Assembly (NCBI GenBank): GCA_039720395.1
Contig: CM077826.1
Span: 29,880,810-29,944,809, forward strand
Direction of reading: 5' to 3'
Origin: Liquidambar formosana
Lineage: Eukaryota > Streptophyta > Magnoliopsida > Saxifragales > Altingiaceae
DNA: 64,000 bases
In this document: positions 1-10,491 of the stretch, piece by piece
Layout: every line of letters begins with the position of its first letter
Position numbering within the stretch: position 1 is the stretch's first letter
Translations under genes and position numbers: made by a program
The notes under the pieces: generated by a model
What the model was told of the DNA's origin: nothing
Seen by the model: the letters and a program-made list of their open reading frames with translations, nothing else
The model's database searches: none

Positions 1-470
1 GGATGATGTGGCGAGAAGCACATGTATAATATGTGTATAAGCACATTTAATGGAATGATAATGCATGCAGACATGGTATTTTTAAAAGTAATTATTTTGA
101 AAGAATTATAATGATTTTTATCGAATGGGTTAAGATAAATATTGTTTCTCACTGAGCCGTAGTTTTGCAAACGATACTACAACCATTTCAGGAGCTAGAG
201 AAATTTGAGAGTTTTGAGCTATGGCTCACTGGGGAATAGTGGCATGTTTTATGGAGTTACATTATTGGAGTATGCTTTCGAGAACCCACTTTTGTAATGT
301 TGGTTGAGTCTCTATTTGTGATGAAATTTCATAAATTTAGACAGATGAGGTTTTCTATATCTTGACAAGAGATACATATGTAAGATAATCCATCTTTGTG
401 GCTACCATTTATATAATGTCTAGAGTTAGTAGTTATGTGTAAGTATGTGTGCTTAAGCAGGGGTGTTACA
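1..470. mobile_element. Possible LTR end, cut by the window edge
   Basis: AT-rich sequence ends at GGGGTGTTACA (460-470), a common 3' terminus of plant Gypsy-like LTRs. The start is outside the window, so neither the family nor a target duplication can be checked. Confidence 0.3.
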
Positions 471-787
471 GTGTGGCCCACGATTTTAGGAATACAAGGC
501 ATTAGTGTTGGTTATGCCTACAAGCACTAGCAAGCTCCCTTGACATTGGTTGACACAAGCACAATGTTAGACACAACATATGAGTGGTGATGGTATCTAG
601 TATGACCTTATGCATAAAATATTGGATGTGGCATTGGTGTAGGCTGATGCATCCTCATCTCAATTATAACCATTGTAGCATGATGGGCATGGATTGGCCA
701 TGGCATGAGCTAAGTAACCTAGAAGCACCATCATGCTCAAGTAGTGACACATGAGAAGAAGGCACGGTGCCAATAGCATGGCTGATG
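471..787. other. Intron 7 sequence without recognised feature
   Basis: There are no convincing ORFs and no repeat termini. It lies between the possible LTR end and the first solo LTR. Confidence 0.5.
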
Positions 788-2458
788 TGTAAGGAATTGA
801 TATAGAAAAATACTACGATGCGGAACAAAATGATAAACAAAAATCATAATTCAATTCCTTAAAACCATGAATCTAATTGTGGTTCATACAAAACATAACC
901 CTAACTAGAAGAAGGGTTAGAACACTTACAGTTGATTCAAGCCTTCAAACTCCAAAGCTTTGAATTTTTTGACAGCAATAAATGAGCAGTACAAGTGTCC
1001 TGCCTCCAACCTCCAACAGTATCCACACCTAGCAAAGGCCTTCAAGCTTCCTTCTAATTCCCCTTGTTGAATGCTAGAAGAAGAGAAGAAGAAGAGAGAG
1101 AGAGAGAGAGAGAGCTTCCTCTAGGTTCGGCTAGGGCTTAGAGAAGAAGAAATTAAGTGTGCATGCCACATGCTAGTGTGGCTTCATATAGCCACCAAGG
1201 GAAGGCCGACCATGAGGGAAGGAATCCCAATGGGATTCTAACTTGCAACTTCTCTAAATTGCAATTTAACCCCTCCTTCTTATACCTAATACAAGTGTGG
1301 TCCTCTAGAACTTTTCTTATTCAATTTTGCCCTTTCTTTCAAAGCTTTAAAGTCCCTCTTTGCATGATCAGTGTGTGACCCATTGGGTTCACATCATCAA
1401 GTACTAGGAATAACACAAGGTGTGCACAATGAAACACTTTCATTAAGGGTCTAATTGGAACAACTTCCAATCCCCTAATTGATTATAACTTACTTATATC
1501 GATTAAGGCTGCTACTAACCATAAGTAACATCTAGCAATGGCTCATGGTGTGATCCTTGATGAAGTGAATAAATATCGAACAAAAAACCCTTCAGTTATA
1601 GTTTAAGGTTACAATTACATCCTTCTATCTATACAAGGTCTCTGATTAAACTAATAGGATATGAAATTCTGTCAAGTCCTTAGTTTAATTCTTTATACTC
1701 ATTCATGAATATCAACTCATTGATGCACTATGAAAACTCCTTTCCATAATCTCCCTACCATAGACATAAACTTTATGAGTTATATTATAAATGCTATGTG
1801 AAACATTCTCTCCCTTTTACTGAGAGTGTAGGATTCCTTATTAATCACTCACAAGCCTTCACACATATATCAATAGGGCCAATGAACACCTTTGTAAACC
1901 CCATAGGAATCTACACTTAGTGTTATCAAACTTCTAAGGCTATATGCATAAGACAACTATGGTGTCTCAGGTCTAAGGATTACTTGTACCACTGCAACTA
2001 TGAGAAACTGATTGACAGGTAGGTAAGCTCCATTCAGTTGATCTCATATTCTATAGTCACATTCAGTATATCTATTCATGTAATAGGCACCCACATGTTG
2101 GTTATAGTGTTTACACACAAATAGCTTGATACTAGCTATCCTCCTATAGAGCCAACCTAACATGTGCTAGTCCTATGGTTCATTATTGTTCATCATAATA
2201 AACCTTCAACTATGAATGATTTAGGAGTATAGTATAGAGATATATATACAGTCTCAAAATCATAACTCATTGTAATTTCATATTCTCAATTCTAAATCCA
2301 TGGATATATCATGAAAATATAAAGAATAGAATAAACATAATAGAAAAGCCCTTTATTAAATTAATAATAAATGTAATTAACAAAAAATGAAATCAATTGA
2401 TTGTTCATTATCCCTAAAGCATCATCTCTATGATTGGCAATAGGGCATATAACTAACA
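788..2458 (-). mobile_element. Solo LTR, family A (minus orientation)
   Basis: 1671 bp bounded on the plus strand by TGTAAGGAATTGA and GGGCATATAACTAACA. It is flanked by perfect 5-bp copies of TGATG (783-787 and 2459-2463). It is the inverted counterpart, over its full length, of 4656-6323. No primer-binding site or internal coding region adjoins it, so it looks like a solo LTR left by LTR-LTR recombination. A short GA run is at 1096-1114. Confidence 0.85.
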
Positions 2459-2529
2459 TGATGTAGATCAATGGCAGCAACCTTTAAAGGTGTACAAAAG
2501 GCGTAAGAAAAAGGGTTTCAAGGCCCAAA

Positions 2530-3960
2530 CCTTGATTTGGCATATGTTGGATGATGTAGGGCCCACTTGGAGTTTTGCATGATTGGGCTTTACTTTTTTG
2601 GGCTTGTATTAGTTTGGGTCATGTTTAGGCTTTCTTTTTCTTTCTTTTTTTGGGCGTTCTCTTTCTAGGTTGTTGTTAGTATGGGTCATGTGTGGGCTTT
2701 CTTTTTTTGGGGCTTTTAATGGTTTTGGTTTGTCTTTCATGGTTAGGAACGGCTATTGCAACCCCCCAATACACTAAGTTGCCCCCCACATTTTTTAATT
2801 AAAAAAATTATGGGTCAAAATTACCAAAAAGGGCTTAAGTACCCTCACCCACCCCACCCCACCCCACCCCACCGGCGACGACAGGCTCTAGCACCCTCAC
2901 CCACCCCACCCCACCCCACCGGCAACCTTCTTCTTCCTTCCTCCTCTTCCTTCTTCTCTTCTTCCTTCCTCCTCTCCCACACCAGCAACCCTCACTCCCC
3001 TACCTCCCGTCGGAACCCTCTTCTTCTTTATTTCTTTCTTTCTTTCTTTTTTTTCTCCTCTTCCCTCCCGTCGGCAGCCTCTGTTTTTTTCTTTCCTTTT
3101 CTTTCTCTTCCCTCCCATCGCCGGAAAAAAAAAAAAGAAGGAGAAGAACCTCCTTGTCGAAAAAAATGGAGGTTTTGAAATCTTTTTTTTTTCTTCTTTC
3201 TTTTTCTTTTCCTTTTCTTCTCCTCATCCCTCTCGTCAGCAGCCTCTTTTTTTTCTTTCCTTTTCCTTTCTCTTCCCTCCTGTCGCCAGAAAAAAGAAGA
3301 AGGGGAAGAACCTCCTCGCCGAAAAAAATTGAGGTTTTGAAAAAAAACCCCCCTTGCACAGATCTGACCAGCAGAGGAAAAAAAAAAAAAAAAAAGAAGA
3401 GGAGGGAAGAGTCGCCGGAAAAAATGGAGTGGCCCTTCCTCGCCGGTTGCCGTCGCTGTCGCTTCTCCTTCTTCTCGCCGGTCCACTGCCATGGGGTGTG
3501 GGGTGGGTGAGAGGGGTGGGTGAGAATAAGGGGTATTGAGGTCTTTGAGAGGGGTAAGTATGGAAATTTTGGGGGTGTGGATAACAGGTGGGGGCAACTT
3601 AGGGGATTGGGGGGTTACAATAGCCGTTCCCTTTATGGTTTTATTTGGTCCAACCTTACTTAGGCTTTAAGTACTTACCCTCTAAGTTACATTGCCTTTA
3701 TGTATTGGTCCCTCAGTATTTGGAGTCTATAAAAAGACATGTAATAGCAGAATTTGGAGATGAACGACATCTACTGCAATTGCTGCTTAATTTTTGAGTT
3801 TTGTCTCAAACTTAAGGTGTGAGGACTTCTTCTCACTAGGAGTGATTCCCAGGACCCTACTAGTGTGAGGCTAGTAGTTATCCTTTTCCCCTATTTCTTT
3901 AAGTTAACTACTGCTCTTTTCCCTTTCTTTCTGCAAATTTACAGCAAGCATTTCACATCT
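2530..3960 (+). repeat. Possible LTR-like sequence interrupted by a Mutator-like insertion
   Basis: Bases 2530-2745 are rich in TTGGGCTT words. Bases 3631-3960 include CTATAAAAAG (3728-3737), like an LTR promoter. The two flanks read as one older repeat split by the 2746-3630 element. No termini were established. Confidence 0.3.
2746..3630. mobile_element. Mutator-like non-autonomous element with C-rich 43-bp TIRs
   Basis: The left end GGAACGGCTATTGCAACCCC continues for about 43 bases and is matched, inverted, by the right end (about 3588-3630) with few mismatches. Flanks are CTTTCATGGTT on the left and CTTTATGGTT on the right, fitting a 10-11 bp Mutator-type duplication with one indel. The interior is strand-asymmetric pyrimidine-rich sequence containing two copies of a module about 163 bp apart (around 3065-3180 and 3228-3343). 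Predicted proteins in it are low-complexity K/E/R or S/F runs and not real genes. Confidence 0.65.
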
Positions 3961-4655
3961 AACCTCAAACTCATAAAATGTGCTGCTGTGTTTGCTTAAA
4001 AGACCACCACAACCTGAACTTGCAAACTATCCTCCACCTAAAATCTTACCTTGCCTTCGTCCCAACACCCCAAACCCTTAAATAGCTCTAGATAAACCCT
4101 ACAATAGCCACTGTCTAGAAATTCCAGCAGCTAAATTGTGAAATTCCAGCAACTTCTAAACTTATAAAGCTTAACCAAACACCACCCCAACCCCCTACCA
4201 AGCCTACCACCCCTCAACCCTCGATTCTCTCCTAAACGTCCTACATCAATGACCTTGATGAGAGCGCACAACATTGCGGTTATTATATTATGTACAGGTA
4301 ATCAAGGCCGAACAATAGCCTTGAAGTATGGGCTTTGGCCTAGAAAAGTCAGTTGCGTTGGTTTGCGATGGTTACATGCTTGACTCATGACCACACTTTG
4401 GTGGCATGTTCAAATTGGCTAAAGAAAGGCAAGCTAGTTGCTAGAATATGTAGGTGTTGGTAGCATGTGACAACATGTCATGATAATTATGTGATAACTG
4501 CCCACGCTTGGTGGCATATGCAGAGGGCATCAAGAAAACCCTAGGGTATTTGGGGGTGATAAGTGTTAAAACATGGCTAATGTCCACCATTCATCTAGTT
4601 TCCAAGCTAGCATAACATTTATAGACAAGTAATAGATCCCTATTGTTATTTCTAT
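3961..4655. other. Intron 7 sequence without recognised feature
   Basis: There are no ORFs of note and no repeat termini. Short motifs resembling TTGGTGGCAT recur at about 4389 and 4509. Confidence 0.45.
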
Positions 4656-6323
4656 TGTTAGTTGTATGCCCTACAGCCAATCATAGAAATGATGCTTTAG
4701 GGATAAAGAATAATCATTTGATTTCATTTATGTATGTCACATTTATTATTGAATTAATAAAAGGGCTTATTCTATTATGTTTATATGCATCATTTATATT
4801 TACATGATATGTCCATAGAGTTAGAGTTGAGAATATGGAATTACAAAGAGTTGTAATTTTGAGATTATCAATATATCTCTGTACTAAACTCCTGAAGCAT
4901 TCTTATTTGAAGGTTCACTATGATGGACAATAATGATCCATAAGACTAGGACTTGTTAGGTTGACTCTTTAGGAAGATAGCTAGTTTCAAGCTATTTGTG
5001 TGGAGACACTACAACCAACAAGTGGGTGCCTATTACTAGAATAGGTACACTGAATATAACCAATGATATGAGATCAACTGAGTGGAGTTTTAACCTGCCT
5101 ATCAATCAGTTTCTCATTGTTATAGTGGTACAAGTAATCCTTAAATTTGAGATACCATAGTTGTCTTAGGCATATAACCTTAGAAGTTTAATAACACTAA
5201 GTGTAGGTCCTTATAGGGTCTACAAGGGTGTTCATTAGCCCTATTGCTATGTGTATAAAGGCATGTGAGTGATCAACAAGGAATCCATCACTCTCAGGAA
5301 AAGGAAAAAGAGAGAAAATGTCTCATATAGCATTGATAATATAACTCATTAAATCCATGACCATGGTAAGATAAATATGGAAAAGAGTTTCCATAGTTTA
5401 TCAATGAGTTGATATTCATGATTGAATCTAAAGTGATTAAACTAGGGACTTGATAGACTTCCATGTTCTATTAGTTTAATTAGAGACATTGTGTAGAAAG
5501 AAAGATGCAATTGTAACCTATAAACTATAACAAAATGGTTCTATGTAAGATACCTATTCACCTCATTAAGGACAACACCATGAGCCATATGCTAGATGTT
5601 ACTCATGGTTAGTAGAAGCCCTAATTGATATAAATGAGTTATAATCAATTAAGGAATTGGAAGGAGTTCCAATTAGACCCTTAATGGAAAGAGTTTCACT
5701 ATGCACATTTTGTACTATTCCTACTACTTAATGATGTGAACCCAATGGGTCACACACTGATCATGCATTGAGAACTTTAAAGTCTATGAAAGAAAGGGTA
5801 TAAGTGAATAAAGAATAGTTCTTGAAAGGCCAAGTTTGTATATGATATAAACAAGAGGGGTTAATGTGCAATTTAGAGAAATTACACATAATCCAATTAG
5901 GAATTGGATTCCCCCTATGGCCGTCCCTATCAGTGGCTATATATAGTCACACATGTGATGTGTGACAAGATATCACACTTTTCACTTCAAGCCCTAGCCG
6001 TCCCCTTGTTGGTGGCTGGCTCTCTCTCTTCTCTTCTCCTATTCTAGCAACATACAAGGATTAAGAAAAAAGGACTTGAAGCTCTTGCTAGGTGTGAATA
6101 CCATTAGAGGCAGAACACTTGGGTTGCTCATTCACTGCTGTCCAGAATCAAAGCTTGGAGCAAAGGAAGAAAACAAATAAACTGTAAGTGATTCAACCCT
6201 CTTCTAGTTAGGGTTTTAGTTTTGTATTATAGCATAATTAGATTCATGCACTATGGAATCGTTTAGGAAAAAAATTTTTTTATATTCCGCACTTTGTTTT
6301 TCCTTCTAATTCGATTCCCAACA
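4656..6323 (+). mobile_element. Solo LTR, family A (plus orientation)
   Basis: 1668 bp from TGTTAGTTGTATGCCC to GATTCCCAACA. It is flanked by TCTAT (4651-4655) and CCTAT (6324-6328), a 5-bp duplication with one mismatch. It is collinear and inverted relative to 788-2458. A TATATATAG motif (about 5939) within a short palindrome could be the LTR TATA box. Confidence 0.85.
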
Positions 6324-6343
6324 CCTATCATCTCTATATTATA

Positions 6344-6346
<3 letters not shown>

Positions 6347-6380
<34 letters not shown>

Positions 6381-6400
6381 TAGATAGATAGATAGATAGC
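6347..6400. repeat. TA microsatellite grading into GATA repeats
   Basis: About 16 TA units are followed by five to six GATA units. Confidence 0.9.
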
Positions 6401-6779
6401 TTAATCAACAAAATTTTGGATGTCATCAAATGGGTACATAGAAAAATAGTACAAATCAATGCTAAGACCTTCTATCTATTTAATCGGAGGTTGGTTTGTG
6501 GATCATAGAACGGGGGCTACTCTCGGCATGTGATGATAAGTCTAAGGGCGCATGTTCAGACAATTTTAATGAGACAGTCATCGCATGGGGAAATGTGAAA
6601 AATGCATAGAGATGGTCCAAATTGCATAGAAAAGCTTGAAAATGCCTAAAAAATTGTGCAAATACATTTTCCCATGTAATGATTGGCTCATTAAATGATT
6701 CTTAACATGTGCCACACATTAAGAAAACCCTTAAAATAATAAATCCATTTTATTATGCTTGATCACGGTTCAGCAAATC

Positions 6780-6978
6780 TGGGTCGTGAAAAATTGAAGC
6801 AGAGATTTATAGGTTTTCTTTTTGCTTGGGGAAACTCCAGAAAGGCAGAATTTAAGTTGCCCCTTTGATAGGTTTCTGAGTAGTCTAAAATTATGATGTA
6901 CCTGGCTGTCTGTTCTCTTGTATAGCTCGCGTGTACTTGGGCTTGTTGCCTTTCTTCTTAATATATTTTTACTTCATC

Positions 6979-7011
<33 letters not shown>
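6780..7011 (+). mobile_element. LINE 3' end with poly-A tail
   Basis: The sequence up to TTTTTACTTCATCC followed by 32 A's (6980-7011) resembles the 3' untranslated end of plant L1 LINEs. The same terminal TTTTACTTCATC occurs at the L1 fragment ending near 24345. No coding part is recognisable. It lies 29 bp from GLYR1 exon 7. Confidence 0.55.
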
Positions 7012-7014
<3 letters not shown>

Positions 7015-7040
7015 TAATAGAAATAAAGGAAGAGCATAAC

Positions 7041-7211
7041 CTCATTGGCTGCGGCTGCCACTGGCATTGACACAGCATTTTCATCCCCAAGGGCAAGAGC
7101 CAACCTCATGTCCTTCTGCTGGTGTTTCAAAGGAAATGCAGGGGAGTAACTATTCTGGATCATCGTGGGCCCTTTCATCCTGAACATTGGATTGGCAATT
7201 GCACCAAGGTC
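7041..7211 (-). CDS. GLYR1: GLYR1 exon 7, residues 206-262
   Basis: This 171-nt exon begins DLGAIANPMF and contains SPAFPLKHQQKDMRLAL (F231, K234, D239) and SMPVAAAANE. The donor GTTATG follows GAG. The next exon would encode the last 27 or so residues, starting like AFKKA in relatives. A LINE poly-A tail lies 29 bases into this intron (6980-7011). Confidence 0.95.
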
Positions 7212-10200
7212 CTGCCAGAAAGTATCTCATGAACAGTCAGTTCAAAAATCAACTCTAAATAAAGTTTCTTGGTTTCTATCTCACCAATACATCAAGAAGA
7301 GCATGAGGGTTCAGTCCACTTCTGTCAGCCAGCACAAGTCCCTCTGAAAAAGCATTCATCATACTGCATAGGAGAAAATATGATAGTAAGTAACCCCCAT
7401 TGCTTGTCAAGTTGCAAATAAATAGATGCACTCTCACACGGACATTCGCAACTTCAGAAGCCTTATACTTCTTACTATAACCAGTCTTGATGATATGCAA
7501 AATTAGTAAACAGTACAAATTTTCTGCCACATTGGACACTTGAAAGAAATCTGAACACAAATCTCTATGAGATTTGTAAAAAGCTATTCACCATGGGTGA
7601 ACACAAAGCTATTCACCCATTAGGAGAGGGTACCGTCACTTTGCTAACATTGCAGCCAGGCCAGAAGATGAAAAGCTATTCACCAATTGGTGCTTCTTTC
7701 ATCCAATATCAGCACACAAATCAACTTAATATTAGAAATGTTTTCCAATTGCAATGGAAAACAAAATGCTTGCTATGAAATTCCTCCCTCTTTTAGGCAA
7801 CCGAACACTGACTAAAATTTTTAAGCCATAAAAAAATGAAGCAATTTCTTCTTGGAATTTTCAGTCATATTAATCAAAAGTCCCCACTCCACTATCAAGG
7901 GAAAAACAAATACCTCACTTGACCACAGTGGCCTTTCATGCAGGTTTATACATCATTATGTCATTCAAAAAATAAATTAATAGTTTATATTATCCTTGTC
8001 TCAAAGGCAAACCAAACTGCCTCAGTAACTAAGCTAAATACTTGCAGCACTCAATAGCTCCCCAAAATTACCAGGACTTGTGAATCGGCTGTTGTAGGAA
8101 AATATTTGATTCATAGTCTAAAAACCTCCATCTTGTATATTAATGTAATTCACATCTTCCATCCTATATCAAAGTTCCACTAATTCTGTCAATCCATTGC
8201 ATGCATGAGATCTGGAGAAAGTAACTGAAATATATTGGTCATTTTAAATTTCTTTTATATAATAGCTTCGAGAAAATTATGTCTTGAAACAAAAACCTAC
8301 TTTTGTAATTTTCTTTATCATTAGAGAACTTTGCAACAAGTATCTCATTCCACATGAATTTAAAAAATTGGGGGAATTACAGGTTGGTCCGCCTATGGGG
8401 GCACATAATTACATATCACTACAAGTTAGTAATCATTCTAAATTAAGTTAGAAGTCATCTACTGCAAAATTAGTAGTCATTTCTGTTGATATGTAATTAT
8501 TTGCCCGTAGCCAGACCAACCTGTAATTCCCCCTTAAAATTTTAAGCCAAAATAAAAACATAAATATAAATAAAAATATAATAAATCTTTTAGAAAGCAA
8601 TCAAAGATCAAATAGCCTCAATTATGGGAATATTGGACTACAAGAAGAAATCTTCTCTTTGCTCCAAGGCACTTAAAAGTTTATGTCACACACTACTCAT
8701 CTACTAACAGATGTAAAACCACCCTATATAAAGTAAAATTCAAGGGGTACATGAATTCATGGACATTCACTCTTGTGGCTCCAGGAAAATGTGTATTCAA
8801 ATTATATAACTTTTGCAACTTCCATTAGAGTTATTTTAGCCAAGGACTTAAACATCGATATCGGCAAAGATATCGAAAGGTCGATAATAGAGAAATACAA
8901 AGAGAAACAAAAAATTTCGATAATGATTTAGAGAAATAATGAAAATTGGTAGTATAACGTAAACTTTTCAACAAAATATTGGAAAATAATGAAATAGACT
9001 TCTTGAGTTAGTAAAGTAGGGGCATATTCTAATCATGGTTCAAAGTCTAGGTCTCGGTCCTTGTCCCGTTTTGGTCTCTTTCGTCTCGGTCTTGCCCATC
9101 TCGTCGCATTTCGGGCGAGATGCAACTTTACGCATGAAAGAGTGTTCAAAAAAAATCTAAAAAAATAATAGAAAAATCAGAAAAAATATTAGAAACACAT
9201 TGGAACCATCAAATACGCAAAACAATTAACTTTGGGCACATACTATGGTTAAGTACACTAAAACAGGTGTTAGCGCGCTGTTCTACTATAAAATACATAA
9301 TATTTAATAAGTGTTTTTTCTCTTTTGAAATAAAAGGTATGACTATTATTTATTACTATATTAAAAAGAAGTAAATTAAAAATAACTTATAAATCACAAA
9401 TGATAACCTTTTAAAACTACCTACTTGCTTATGAAAGATGAAAAATAATGTTTTGAAAATACTAAAATTGTTGGGTAATTTTTATAAATTAAACGATCTT
9501 ATAATATAAGATGTTTCTTTTCTAGAAATAACAAAAAAAAAAAAAAAAAAGGACCATATTGTAATTTACAATGGGTCAAAGGGTCAAAGCCTTATACGGT
9601 CAAAAAATTAAAAAAAAAATATATGTTGTATTTAGAAGAAGCCCAGCCACTCAGCCTTCGTCCAAAGTATATCGGACCGACACAAAAATAGGAAAAACAG
9701 AGAAATTAAGAGGGAGAGTGCGATGGAAGGAGGGAGGGAGGGAGGGAGGTTCCCTGTTCAAGAGCCTCAACCGTCGGCACATTTAACCTCAACTCTCGCC
9801 GCCAAACTCAGTCGTCGTTGCTGGAAACGTCGACCTTAGCTGCTGCTGCCGCCGCCGTTGCTACAATCCACCTGAGACGATAGAGAAGACGATGCCAGCA
9901 ACACCACCAGATCTAGATTCCTCTAATGGAGACGACGACACTTAGCTGAGAATGGAGAACCAATCGAGGGCAAAATAAAGGCAAGAGAGAAAATATAGGA
10001 AGCCTGAGAGCTGGGTATCCACTGTCGACGAGAAATCGAGGTAGGCCATATGTTTCGTAGGATTATTTTTGTCAAATTCAGGCATCTTTCTGCAACATCA
10101 CTTGGGCAAAAGCATGTCTCGATCGTTCCAGACGATATCTCATCCGATTCGCACCGAGATGTCGATTTCTCGTCGATATCAGTCTTGTCTCGTACGAGAT

Positions 10201-10450
10201 TCGCAGCATTCTCGGCAGAGAATGGTAATCCCCCTTATATTCTTGTACCGGAGGGAAATCTCGGATCGGTTGAGGGCGAGACTATGTTGTCTCAGCCAGA
10301 TCTTGTTCGAGATTGCCGAGACTTTGAACCCTGATTCTAATAACTTATTAGTAGGGGTTATATTTGTAATTTTCTACGTTTAATGGTATAACTATGAGTG
10401 CTTAACCCATTTTAGGGTTGATAGCCTCCTTTTATCTAGATCGATCAATC

Positions 10451-10491
<41 letters not shown>

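Noticed and set aside
2756..3597. Overlapping ORFs of up to 189 codons on both strands
   Set aside because: They are low-complexity translations of a pyrimidine/purine-rich stretch inside the Mutator-like element, with no domain and present in four frames at once.
10050..10383. Two overlapping ORFs of about 100 codons
   Set aside because: They arise from the repeated TCTCG/CGAGA words of the inner hAT-like element. No transposase motif is present.
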